Below, one piece after another: positions 43,791 through 53,975 of a stretch of 64,000 nt of DNA. The DNA is taken from NCBI GenBank assembly GCA_039090855.1, contig CM077025.1, positions 96,080,489-96,144,488 on the forward strand, given 5' to 3'. This stretch comes from Macrothele yani (taxonomy: Eukaryota > Arthropoda > Arachnida > Araneae > Macrothelidae). Both the position numbers and the translations under genes were made by a program. Numbering within the stretch: the stretch's first letter is position 1; each line of letters starts with the position of its first letter. The notes under the pieces are model-generated. The model made no database searches and was not told where the DNA came from. It worked only from the letters and a program-made list of their open reading frames with translations.

Positions 43791-44340
43791 CGATACACCT
43801 GAACAGATCCCGTTGCCCTGGAAGATACTGCTGAACCTCGTCTAAAAGAATAACTCAATTTAAATGGTCCTATCTTTGGGAGTGATGTGGGGTGTGGACG
43901 GGGGGGAGGAGGTCGTTGTGGTGGGGGAGGGTGGAGATTGATGATTTTTGTGGTTATTCTTTATTTTGTCATGGATTTAGGGGGGATTCATTATTTATGG
44001 GAGAGAGGGGGAGGGGGAGAGGCGCTGTTGTAAGCTAGCTTGTAGAAAAGGTGGATAACCATTTATTTATATGTCGAAAACATTTTTGCTTTGTGTTATT
44101 ATGTAAGTATGTGTTGTGTCTCTTGTGTTGGGCGTGTATCTTATTTTTCTTACATGCCCTTGCGTCTGCGCAGATGAGCTAATGGCTCTTTTTGTCAGCT
44201 ATATAAACCAACACGCTCATGGTAATTGTTGTAGTCATTATACCATCTGATGAAGGAACTCGCGGAGCTCCGAAAGATCTCATGGGGCTTTTAATGTAAC
44301 TTTTACTTTTAACTGTTTTTAAATCTCAATAAAATTTTAT
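43791..44340 (+). mobile_element. 3' region of the Penelope-like element
   Basis: G-rich stretches at 43880-44025 could form quadruplexes. Near the end are a hammerhead-like motif (44243-44285) and the tail TTTTAACTGTTTTTAAATC, AATAAAATTTTA, which resembles the tail at 10537-10580. Confidence 0.55.
44243..44285 (+). ncRNA. hammerhead-ribozyme-like motif in the PLE 3' region
   Basis: CCAT (stem I), CTGATGA (44247-44253), GGAACTC/GAGCTCC stem II with a GCG loop and one A-C mismatch, GAAA (44272-44275), self-complementary AGATCT (stem III), C at 44281 as predicted cleavage position, then ATGG (44282-44285) closing stem I. One extra A (44254) sits between CTGATGA and stem II. PLEs are known to carry hammerheads with very short stem III that act best as dimers. 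The location in a PLE supports the call; activity is unproven. Confidence 0.45.
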
Positions 44341-44755
44341 TTGTCTCGTACTAAGACTGTGTACAGAGTTATTAGACTTGATTACTTATTATATTGTGGT
44401 CTGCACGTTTTAATCTGGTATTTTGATTCTAATTCACTACTGCCTTTTAAATTTCGTGCTACTCATGATGTGGGCCTCATGGACTGTGATTCCATGCCTC
44501 TCAGACCTACATCCACTTATCATCTTTTGACTTTTTGACTTCACATTTCATCAATAACTCCGATCTTCTTTTAATGCATGACTCAATAGCCTGCCTTGTT
44601 CTCATGATTATATTCACTGAAGTGCCAGAAAAACTGGTACAGACGAGCTTATGCAAAATACATAGCAACGTCACCTATGCGCGTACACGGTTGCGTCCGC
44701 CAGTGCGCATATAAAGCGATAGACAACCTTGCCAGCTGTCAGAGCTGTTTTCGGC

Positions 44756-45748
44756 ATGAGAATAACAAGTAATAACGATTTAAGCGATCTTCAACGCGGT
44801 GTAATAGTTTCCGCTCGTGAGATGGGCCATAGTATTTCGGAGGTAGAAACGAAGTTCGGATTTTCACGGACGACCATTGCAACTGTGTACCGTGACTACA
44901 AGGATTCCGGCAAAACCTCCAACCTACGACACCAGTGTGGCCGTAAAAAGACATTGGGTGAACGTGACCATCGTCGGCTGTCAAGAATCGTTTCACGTGA
45001 TAGGCGTGCAACAATCACGCAGGTATAATCGGAATTCAATGCTGGAGCCTCAACAAGCATCAGTGTCTGGACTGTGCAACGTACCCTGCACGATATGGGC
45101 TTTGACAGCAGACGCCCAACTCGAGTCCCCTTGATGGGTGCACGACACAGAGCTATGCACCTCGCTTGGGCACGTCAACACCACCACTGGACACTTGATG
45201 ACTGGAAACAAGTACCCTGGTCTGACGTGTCGCGTTTCCAACTGTATCGGGAAGATGGAAGGATTCGTGTGTGGCGCAAACCCTTAATTTAATGTTTAGT
45301 GTTTATTTAATGAACTTCACTGGGACCCCTGGTACGTCTACAATCGTCTGTGACTAGCCAACGCTATGTGCGCATCCTTTCTGACGAGGTACACCCGTTC
45401 ATGTTCTGCATTCATGCTCGTTGGTTGTGCCTCTTCCAACCGGACAATGCGTCTCCACACAAGTGTCTGGACGCCACATTATGGTTAGAGGAGTATTCAT
45501 CTGAGTTTGTAGTGCTGCCATTCTAACCCAAGTCCCCAGATCTTAACGTGATAAAACACATTTGGGATGCCATGCAACGCGCTATCGAACACAGGAATCC
45601 GAGACCTCGGAATACACCCGAATTGTGGAACGCTCTGCAGAAAGTATGGTGTGCATTGATTACAGCATATTTCCAGAAGATAGTGGAGTCCAAGCCCCGT
45701 CGTATTTCTGCAGTCCTGCGCTCCCGTGGGGGACCTACCAAGTATTAG
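44756..45748 (+). pseudogene. Tc1-like transposase pseudogene with internal deletion
   Basis: Starts MRITSNNDLSDLQRGVIVSA (helix-turn-helix), ETKFGFSRTTIATVYRDY, GERDHRRLSRIVSRDRRATI, a stop, VWTVQRTLHDMGFDSRRPTR, HHHWTLDDWKQVPWSDVSRF (first motif, SDVS for SDES), DGRIRVWRKP. Then about 30 codons are replaced by a 34-bp AT-rich insert at 45285-45318. It resumes with SQRYVRILSDEVHPFMFCIH, CLFQPDNASPHKCLDATLWL (second Asp retained), a stop, KSPDLNVIKHIWDAMQRAIE (catalytic Glu changed to Lys) and ends RISAVLRSRGGPTKY. Confidence 0.88.
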
Positions 45749-45774
45749 ACTGGTGTACCAGTTTTTCTGGCACT

Positions 45775-45937
45775 TATAACGAAGTAAATTTCTCCGTCAT
45801 TTTTGTCCACGCCGGGGCTCGAACCCGGGTTCCCTCATTCCGGAATAAGTCACTCTACCAATTGAGCTACGCGGAAGTTCATTATCGCTGCTATCTGCCT
45901 TTATGTCGTGTGCGTCCTGCGGGGCAGGCACGTCACA
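45775..45937 (-). mobile_element. SINE family B inserted in the Tc1 terminal repeat
   Basis: Same architecture as the copy at 22.6 kb; the tRNA-shaped segment is 45805-45876 on minus (TAGCTCAATTGGTAGAGT, CGGGTTCGAGCCCCG). CACTT on both sides is the likely target duplication. It splits the final nine bases of the Tc1 repeat from the rest, which gives the order of insertion. Confidence 0.85.
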
Positions 45938-46370
45938 CACTTCAGTGTATAATGGTATTTTGACTATAGGCATATACTGTATAATAAGGTATTATAACCT
46001 GATTATTGATTTACGGTATGTTGGTCATACCACTCTGGGCGTATCTTATTGTTTAGTGTTTATTTAATGTGGTGTATTGCCGGTAGGGTGATTTGCTGTT
46101 AATATTAGTCATATCGTTTGTCATATCAACATGGTTTGTGGGGAACAGTTAGTGGAGTACGGGTTATATTCAGTCCTTTTCTGTTTACAGTTCCCACCTA
46201 TTGTTACATGTGTGAGAAATATTTCATATGTAGCTTCGAGATATAAGTCTTCGGACTATTCTCATATATTGTGCTACGCACCAGTGTACTTTTCATATAT
46301 TATACTTGAACTTTTTCATTAGTTTACCTTTCGACGTTTTGCCTTGTCAATACTTTGTATTACTTAAATA

Positions 46371-47585
46371 CACTATCTACCAACAAGTAATTGGACACCC
46401 CTGCAATCGACGATATCTGCGGTCCTGATATACGTCACGGCCGCCGCCGTTAAATATCGTGTGGGAAACAACAACGCAACCAGTCGCATGCAAGATGCCA
46501 CGCAGTTCGGAGCTCTCTGATTTCGAGAAAGGTGTAATCGTCGGGTATTACAGAAATGGCCGATTCATACGTGACATATCCAGCAAGCTGAAGTACCCAA
46601 AATCGACAGTGGCTTACGTGATTGGCAAGTGGAAGATGAGAGGTGACTGTCGGAATGTGCCCCGACCCGGCAGACCCACAAAATTGGGAGTTAGAGACCG
46701 ACGGGTGCTGGCCAGAGAAATTCGGAAGAACCACACCAAATCGATGGGCCACATCCGCGAGGAGTTTCAACAGGCATCCGGGAGTGTTCTTTCGATGAAT
46801 ACCATCAGTAAGGAAGCCCATCTGCTCGCTTATCATGGACGTGCTGCCGCCCACAGACCTTTGATCACCAAGTCCAATAGCGCTGCTCGGCTAACGTGGT
46901 GCAAAGAACGTCGACAGTGGACCGTTGAACAGTGGAAACAGGTTCTCTGGAGCGTGAATCAAGGTTCACCCTCTACCGTTCGGATGGCAGGGTCTGGGTT
47001 TGGCGTCAGCCTGGAGAACGCCTCCTGCCGGAATGTATTGTGCCAACTGTGAAGTTCGGCGGCGGTGGAATTATGCTATGGGGGTGTTTCTCCTGGTATG
47101 GCACGGGACCCTTGGTTGCAATTCCTGGTAGACTCAACGCCGAGACCTACTGCACCATTTTGGATGACCATGCGCTTCCTACGTTGTGGGAGTTTTACGG
47201 AGTGGACCCATGTTACTTTCAGGATGACAATGCCCCTGTCATGTTGCGAGGTCCACCCTGGCTTGGTATGGTGACAACGGGTTTAATCGAATGGACTGGC
47301 CTGCGCAGAGCCCGGACCTTAACCCTATCGAGCACCTCTAGGACGAGTTGGGGCGTCGACTTAAGGGGTGCCCCACCGTTCGAAATTGGTGAAGGAAGTG
47401 ACCTGTCTTCTCCAAGCCGAGTGGAAGAAAATACCGCTAGCCGTCGTACAACGCCTCGTTGAGAGTATGCCCCGTAGGGTCGCAGCTATAATCGCCACTC
47501 GTGGAGGCTCCACCAACTATTGAAGGTGAATAAACTTCGTTTTCCTTGCTATCACAGGTGTCCAATTACTTGTTGGTAGATAGTG
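46371..47585 (+). mobile_element. complete Tc1-like element with 29-bp perfect TIRs
   Basis: CACTATCTACCAACAAGTAA begins the left repeat and its complement ends the right repeat; 29 bases pair without mismatch. TA at 46369-46370 and 47586-47587 is the target duplication. Total length 1215 bp, normal for Tc1. Confidence 0.92.
46495..47523 (+). pseudogene. Tc1-like transposase, frameshifted
   Basis: Start MPRSSELSDFEKGVIVGYYR, KYPKSTVAYVIGKWK (helix-turn-helix 1), RPGRPTKLGVRDRRVL (GRPR-type hook), SVLSMNTISKEAHL (helix-turn-helix 2), [20 protein letters not shown] frameshift near 46950 moves to [19 protein letters not shown] (SDES has become ERES), [30 protein letters not shown] (second Asp), and after another shift [20 protein letters not shown] (third Glu present). 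The final block is in further frames. The perfect TIRs suggest a fairly recent arrival. Confidence 0.9.
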
Positions 47586-47587
47586 TA

Positions 47588-47944
47588 ACTTCACATTATC
47601 TATTTGATGGTTTGTTTGGTACATATTCATATATTGTTGCATGCTGAACCCAGTTTATGATATTCTTATTATGTTAGTTTCCATGACTAACCTGTGTTAT
47701 ACTACACATTTTCTGATTCGCGCTCTCTGGCCTGTCACTTATTAAACTGGGGATCAGGGGCTTATCAGGCTTTTTAATAAAGCCTTTTTAACTGGCTCCA
47801 TGCCATTCATCGTGGTGATTCATGGCGCCTTAGATAATTTATGTGTTTACAAAACTAACTCTACATGTTTCGTTTGTTGAACAGTTTATGAAATATTAAA
47901 AATGGCACTCATGTATGGTGATTAATTACTTAATATTTCATATA
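47588..47944. other. no recognisable gene
   Basis: Contains the short hairpin AGGCTTT-TTAAT-AAAGCCT at about 47767-47787. Otherwise unassigned. Confidence 0.45.
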
Positions 47945-48540
47945 GTTTTATGGTGAATAAACAAATACATCGTTCTTTCCACGTTTTACCAACACACAGC
48001 AACGGAAAAATTTTTATTAGGTCACCGTCGAGAAATTGAATCCCGAATCTCTCGATGTCTAGATTTACACCACGGTGGCCAACAATCCACGGCGCTATGT
48101 GTGTTTTTCTGTCAGCTTCAGACATCATAAATCCGTAAGATGGGCTTAGCTACTGAGACGTTTCCATCTGGTGGGCATTAACGACACTGGCTATATATTA
48201 ATTATAGCATTTAAATCCAATGGACGAGATTTGGATTTAAATCTCGCCCTTTGGATTTAAATGCTATATTTAATATATAGCCAGTGCCGTTAATGCCCAC
48301 CAGATGGAGACGTCTCAGTAGCTAAGCCCATCTTACGGATTTATGATGTCTGAAGCTGACAGAAAAACACACATAGCGCCGTGGATTGTTGGCCACCGTG
48401 GTGTAAGGCTAATGCGCTCGGCTAGATATCGAGATATTTGGGTTTAAATTCCCCGACTGTGACCGAATAGCAATTTTTCGGTTGCTGTGTGTTGTTAAAA
48501 AGTGGAAAGAGCGATGTATTTGTTTATTCGCTGACGCCAT
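47945..48540. mobile_element. 600-bp near-perfect palindrome with tRNA-like boxes
   Basis: The left arm (about 47945-48235) and right arm (about 48250-48540) are inverted copies: AAACAAATACATCGTTCTTT against AAAGAGCGATGTATTTGTTT, AAATCCGTAAGATGGGCTTA in both, centre near 48242. The right arm reads GTGGTGTAAGGCTAATGCG (A-box-like) and GGGTTTAAATTCCCCG (B-box-like), so the arms may be two head-to-head SINE-like copies. No transposase. Confidence 0.75.
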
Positions 48541-48666
48541 GTATTTGGAGGATTTTCGCTTTAGTTTTATTGTGGTTGTGTATATTGCATAATTACTGTT
48601 ATGTATTGAATTACTAGCTGTGTGTCAGAATATTTCAATAAATAAAATGAAATAAAGTTGGGCACG

Positions 48667-49493
48667 ATCATTATTCATTCTTGGGGTCACCAGCATGTTC
48701 TTCGAACAACTCCTCGACGATTCTGGCAGTGTGACATGGCGCATTATCCTGTAGGTAATGGCCATCACCAGCAGGGAACACAGTTGCCATGAATGGATGA
48801 ACTTGGTTCGCAACGATGTTCAGATGCCTGACAGCTGTCAGGGATTGTGCTATTGAGATAACGGGGCCTAACGTGTCCCAAGAAAAAAACATCGTCGACA
48901 CCATAACACCGCCCGCCGCCGGCCTGTTTCCGCACAATAGTGCATCCAGGTACCATAGCCTCCGTTGGTAATCAGCGTATCCGTGCTGGACAGTCTACAA
49001 GATGCACCAGGAATCTTGATTCGTCAGACCCGGCCACTTTCTTCCAATCATCCATGGTCCAGTCTCGATGATCTTGTGCCCATTTCATGCGTTGTTGGCG
49101 ATGACGTGCAGTGTGCATGGGGACAGGGCTGGGTCTGCGGCTACCCAGGTCCATGCGCAGAAGGCTGCGATGAACTGTGTGTGCTGTGACACATTGCCCT
49201 GATCATCAACGCTGTTGTAGCTGTGGGTAATTTGTCGCACTGTGGCCCTGAGGTCTCTGTGAACAATGCGCGACAGTCTCCGCTCCCCTCTGGCAACAGT
49301 GAGCTGCGGACGACACACGGCTGATCGACGGTTCGTCTTTTGGACCATATGTGCACCACTTTTGATACGTACTCACTATAGCGGCACGTGAACAATCCAC
49401 AAGCCGCGCCGTTCCCGAGATCGTGTTTCCGTGGTGCCGTGCCATCACAATTTGTCCTTCATCAAACTTCGATAAATCGGCAGCTTTTCTCAT
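48667..49493 (-). pseudogene. Tc1-like transposase pseudogene, 3'-truncated
   Basis: On minus from 49493: MRKAADLSKFDEGQIVMARH (helix-turn-helix), ARLVDCSRAAIVSTYQKW, then in other frames RHRQQRMKWAQDHRDWTMDD, WKKVAGSDESRFLVHLV (first Asp), GVMVSTMFFSWDTLGPVISI, HYLQDNAPCHTARIVEELFE (second Asp). The third motif is missing; the sequence ends near 48667. Confidence 0.82.
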
Positions 49494-49540
49494 TCTGACT
49501 CCGAACACTCTAGTAACCGAAAGCCGGTCCTCGGGTTGTA

Positions 49541-50780
49541 TACAGGGTGTTTCATAAACAATGTCCCGATTTGAAAAGTGGATATCTCGGCAACCACGAA
49601 CCACCAATGAATGCGACTGGTATTATGTCTACGGGCGTGGCCCGGAGTTAGCTATGACTACCGCTAGATGGCAGCCCAAGTGTCCAAACAGTCGCTACGC
49701 TTAGTGAATGAGAAGATAGCGTCGAGGCAAAAGAAGGCGTTTTGTGTGCTCGAATTTAGCAATACCAAGTCCGTGATTACGGTGCAGCGTTCGTTTAAAA
49801 GGCGTTACGGCAGTTGGCAAAAACATTCGTCGTTGGTATCGATAATTTGAAGAAACAGGGTGTTTATGTAAGGGAAAGAGTCCTGGACGACCAACCACCT
49901 CAGCGACGAATGTACAACGAATTCACGAGGCGTTTCAGCAAAGCCCACGGAAGTCTACTCGTCGTGCGAGCCGCGAACTTGCCATCCCTCATGAGACTGT
50001 TTGGCGTGTTTTACGACGACGTTTCCTGCTGAAGCAGGTACAGATTGCAACTGGTGCAAGCTCTTCGTGGAGGTGACAAGACACAACGAAAAGATTTTTG
50101 TGCAACTCCGTTAGAGGACATGGAGGACGACACCGTCGTATAAAGGTTGATTTTTAGCGATGAAGCAACCTTTCATGTAAGCGGAAAAGTTTCGCGCCAC
50201 AATGTTCGCATATGGAGACTGGAGAATCTACATGAAACTCTCGAACATGAACGTGGTTCACCAAAACTGAATGTTTTTTGCGTGGTTTTTGTTAGAAAGC
50301 TTTATGGCCCTCTCTCTTTTGCAGACAACACGGTTACGGGCAACTCTTATCTTGCAATGCTGAAGGACTGGCTACTTCCTTAGCTGCAGGACGACTCTGA
50401 AGATTACATTTTGCAGCAGAACGGCGCACCGCCACATTGGAACCTCCAAGTTCGTCGGTTTCTAAACGACACATTGCCGCTGCGTTGGATTGAACGCAGA
50501 GGACCCCATGACTTGTCACTACACGCTTGGATTCTGAGATCTACAGACATCACAGCATGTGACTTTTTTTTTTTTTATGGGGATACGGTAAAAGACCGTG
50601 TTTATGTTCCCTCTTTACCCACTGATTTGGATGAGCTCCGAACGAGAATCACGGCGGCGGTAAATTCTGTGACTGAAGACACTCTCCAACGCGTTTGGGA
50701 TGAATTCAGCTTCGGCTTGATGTTGTCTGTGCAGCAGGTAGAGGGCACATTGAGCATTTGTAATTGTGGTGAGTGAAACT
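49541..50780 (+). pseudogene. mariner-family transposase pseudogene with 5' terminal repeat
   Basis: The 5' end TACAGGGTGTTTCATAAAC at 49541 is a typical mariner-type terminus. Coding blocks: QKKAFCVLEFSNTKSVITVQ (helix-turn-helix 1), GRPTTSATNVQRIHEAFQQS, RASRELAIPHETVWRVLRRR, then FSDEATFHVSGKVSRHNVRI (first Asp), LQQNGAPPHW (second Asp replaced by Asn), TDITACDFFFF (third Asp region). Final TLQRVWDEF. Several frameshifts and a poly-T run in the third motif. No 3' terminal repeat was found. Confidence 0.85.
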
Positions 50781-51080
50781 TTAGACATTCCTTCCTACTT
50801 GGCTCTTTGTTTTGTAACTATCCCACATTTGCCTTATTAAATATACTATTTTGAAACTTCACCTGCGCCACCTTTCGGTCTCCAGGCGCGCTCATTTCTG
50901 GAGGCTCGGGGTGGTCATTAGGGAATGACTCATCGGTGTAGTTCTCCATAGCAATGAATCATCTAAACGAACTCTGAGAGATAATGACGTTTTATCGATG
51001 GACCTGACAATTTTAAACCCAATACTGTGTACGGATTCGATTCCAGTCGTTCATATGCGAAATTAACTTCTATGTTGTGT

Positions 51081-51218
51081 AACGTACCAGGAGATGTGAC
51101 GTACCTGCCAGAAGGACGCACACGGCTCAATTGGTAGAGTGACTTATTCCGGAATGAGGGGATCCGGGTTCGAATCCTGGCGCTGATAAAAATGACGGAG
51201 AAATTCACTTCGTTGTAA
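51081..51218 (+). mobile_element. SINE family B, internally deleted
   Basis: Leader AACGTACCAGGAGATGTGAC as in the next copy, but it lacks the segment that holds the 5' acceptor side; it jumps from GACGCACACGG to CTCAATTGGTAGAGTG. B box GGGTTCGAATCCTGG intact. Confidence 0.75.
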
Positions 51219-51255
51219 TGGCGCCCAAACTATCCGGATGACCCGACCGTTCAAA

Positions 51256-51294
51256 ATCTCGCATTGGTGTGATGTTATTTCCACACCGCGAGAT
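51256..51294. other. stem-loop between two SINE B copies
   Basis: ATCTCGC and GGTGTG pair with CACACC and GCGAGAT (13 pairs around a three-base bulge) across an AT-rich loop. Confidence 0.6.
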
Positions 51295-51366
51295 AGGAAA
51301 AATAAGAGAATCCTTTCTCCAGCACTTCGAAAAAAAATAAAATAATAAATAAGGGGGAGATGATCT

Positions 51367-51536
51367 AACGTACCAGGAGATGTGACGTACCTGCCAGAAG
51401 GACGCATAAAGGCAGATAGGAATCAGAATAAAACGTCCGCGTAGCTCAATTGGTAGAGCAACTTATTCCGGAATGAGGGGACCCGGGTTCGAATCCTGGC
51501 GCGGATAAAAATGACTGAGAAATTAACTTCGTTATA
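51367..51536 (+). mobile_element. SINE family B, best-preserved copy
   Basis: The tRNA-shaped segment 51435-51506 (72 nt) has a fully paired seven-base acceptor (GTCCGCG with CGCGGAT), a D arm with GCTC/GAGC, and a T arm CCGGG-TTCGAAT-CCTGG. The anticodon stem pairs poorly, and the same flanks recur in three other copies, so this is a SINE, not a tRNA gene. About 65 bp of conserved leader precede the tRNA part, unusual for SINEs. Confidence 0.82.
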
Positions 51537-52010
51537 GTTGCATATGCAAATTTATCTATTCCTTGGCTTCCTATGGCGCCGTTGTTTGTTCATTGGCCAC
51601 AGCATTTACTGTTTTACATAACTGGTTTCTTGTGTATCATTTACGTGTAATTTCGGGGAAGGGTTCTTCTGTAAGCTAGGTTTTTAGTGTACTAAACCCT
51701 ATACGTTTTCCTCGAATACATGCTCCTATCATTTGAGAATTGTATGGAATCATTCTTGTTTATGTTACCATCCATTTAAAACTGACAAAATCAGGAAAAG
51801 ACTTAAAATATTCAAGATTCTACACGGTCGAGTCACATTATTGTGACCACCAGCTAATGCCTCCATAGTAACCGCCGTTGTCAGCGCGCTCAGCAGCTAG
51901 ACGGGCTGGTAGTGAATCAGTGAGGTGATGGAAGGGGCTCACAGGTATGTAGAACCATGCTGACTGCAGTGCATCTCACAGCTGCTGGAGAGTGCGTAGT
52001 GGATGATCCA

Positions 52011-52927
52011 TAGAGCAAGCAACACGATCGAGGTGGTCCCACAGATGCTCAATTGAGTTTAAGTTAGAGAATCAGGGGGCGAGGGAAGTACTTTGAAGTC
52101 TTCATCGTGCTCTTCCAACCACTCTTGGACATTTCTAGCTGTGTGACACGTCGCATTGTCGTGCTGGAAGATCCCATCCACTCCATGGAAGACAATCAGC
52201 ATCTCTGGATGTATGTGGTCTGCAATGATAGATTCATAACGAATTCGGCCCATAGTGCCTTGCACAGGTATGAGTGAACCCAGGAAATACCACGAAACCC
52301 TTCCCCAGATCATAACACTGCCCCCCCCCACCACCACCACCAGCTTTTGTTCTTCCAGCAATGGTAGAAGAATGTTTGTTCTCCGATGTTTCTCGCCTTA
52401 TACGCCAGCGTCCATCCGTTCGATGAAGCAGAAAACGTGACTCATCGGAGAAGGCAATTCTTTGCCAATCAGCGGAGGTCCCATTCCGATACTGCCGTGC
52501 AAATGTATGTAAGCTTTATCTGCCGATGCACCTTCGTTAGTTTAAGTGCAGTGACCATCCGTCTGCATCGGAGCCCCATACGCAGCAGGGTTCGCTCAAC
52601 TATCGTTTTAGACACACTTCCGGTAGCCACCTGGTTCATTCGGCCAGTGAGTTGCTCCACTGTAGCGTATCGATCAACCTTCACGCTCCTTCGAAGCAGA
52701 TGTTCACCTCTCACATCAATGGCACGTGGTGCTCCACAGTTTCCACATCGCTTATTCGCAGTGGTGCCATTTCTCCAATCACGATACACTTTAACTACAG
52801 CAACACGCGAACAGTTCACAAACTGCGCTGTTATAGAAATGCATCTAGTCTTGACCCGAAAGCCGTTAATCATCCCTTTTTGCAAATCTGATAAATCGCT
52901 CCTTTTATCCATGACAGCAACGAGTGA
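52011..52927 (-). repeat. duplicated Tc1 interior, left copy
   Basis: Encodes on minus from 52912: MDKRSDLSDLQKGMINGFRV (helix-turn-helix), VNCSRVAVVKVYRDW, GNCGAPRAIDVRGEHLLRRS; after frameshifts SDESRFLLHRTDGRWRIRR (first Asp), then, past a shift at the poly-G/CCA-complement run, SVMIWGRVSWYFLGSLIPVQ, GIFQHDNATCHTARNVQEWL (second Asp). SNLNSIEHLWDHLDRV with the third Glu follows in a shifted frame at about 52010-52070 and runs into the unique left part. Both copies share these lesions, so they predate the duplication. Confidence 0.88.
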
Positions 52928-53843
52928 TAGAGCAAGCAACACGATCGAGGTGGTCCCACAGATGCTCAATTGAGTTTAAGTTAGAGAATCAGGGGGCGAG
53001 GGAAGTACTTTGAAGTCTTCATCGTGCTCTTCCAACCACTCTTGGACATTTCTAGCTGTGTGACACGTCGCATTGTCGTGCTGGAAGATCCCATCCACTC
53101 CATGGAAGACAATCAGCATCTCTGGATGTATGTGGTCTGCAATGATAGATTCATAACGAATTCGGTCCATAGTGCCTTGCACAGGTATGAGTGAACCCAG
53201 GAAATACCACAAAACCCTTCCCCAGATCATAACACTGCCCCCCCCCACCACCACCAGCTTTTGTTCTTCCAGCAATGGTAGAAGAATGTTTGTTCTCCGA
53301 TGTTTCTCGCCTTATACGCCAGCGTCCATCCGTTCGATGAAGCAGAAAACGTGATTCATCGGAGAAGGCAATTCTTTGCCAATCAGCGGAGGTCCCATTC
53401 CGATACTGCCGTGCAAATGTATGTAAGCTTTATCTGCCGATGCACCTTCGTTAGTTTAAGTGCAGTGACCATCCGTCTGCATCGGAGCCCCATACGCAGC
53501 AGGGTTCGCTCAACTATCGTTTTAGACACACTTCCGGTAGCCACCTGGTTCATTCGGCCAGTGAGTTGCTCCACTGTAGCGTATCGATCAACCTTCACGC
53601 TCCTTCGAAGCAGATGTTCACCTCTCACATCAATGGCACGTGGTGCTCCACAGTTTCCACATCGCTTATTCGCAGTGGTGCCATTTCTCCAATCACGATA
53701 CACTTTAACTACAGCAACACGCGAACAGTTCACAAACTGCGCTGTTATAGAAATGCATCTAGTCTTGACCCGAAAGCCGTTAATCATCCCTTTTTGCAAA
53801 TCTGATAAATCGCTCCTTTTATCCATGACAGCAACGAGTGATA
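52928..53843 (-). repeat. duplicated Tc1 interior, right copy
   Basis: Same content with start at 53826. It differs from the left copy by about three substitutions (for example GGCCCATAG/GGTCCATAG and GTGACTCAT/GTGATTCAT on plus) and three bases in the CCA run. Joint bases ATA occur at 52010-52012, 52927-52929 and 53841-53843. Confidence 0.88.
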
Positions 53844-53975
53844 TGTTTTGAGAATGCTTACAGCACACCTTATATACCCTTCTATCCAGCTCACGACACG
53901 AGCATTCTCTCATTTCCTACGTGCTGTTGACGTCAAAAATAGAAGGCGGTCACAATAATGTGACTCGACTGTGTA

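Larger units (their letters stand above)
44615..45947 (+). mobile_element. Tc1-like element with 22-bp-plus terminal repeats, interrupted by a SINE
   Basis: Left end CACTGAAGTGCCAGAAAAAC and the right end, complement of AGTGCCAGAAAAACTGGTAC, pair perfectly for over 20 bp. The last bases of the right repeat (ACTTCAGTG, 45939-45947) are separated from the rest by SINE B at 45775-45937. TA follows at 45948-45949. Confidence 0.85.
51823..53973 (-). mobile_element. Tc1-like element with internal tandem duplication
   Basis: Terminal repeats of 26 bp (CACGGTCGAGTCACATTATT at the left, complement at the right, one mismatch) with TA on both sides (51821-51822, 53974-53975). The interior 52011-52927 is repeated as 52928-53843 at about 99.5% identity, so the element is about 2.15 kb instead of 1.23 kb. 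Confidence 0.92.

Noticed and set aside
43880..44025. G-rich tract as a regulatory quadruplex
   Set aside because: Loops between G runs are long and uneven; kept only as a remark in the PLE 3' region.
51435..51506. Cloverleaf-shaped 72-nt tRNA candidate
   Set aside because: The anticodon stem pairs poorly and the same leader and tail occur in other copies, so it is part of SINE B.
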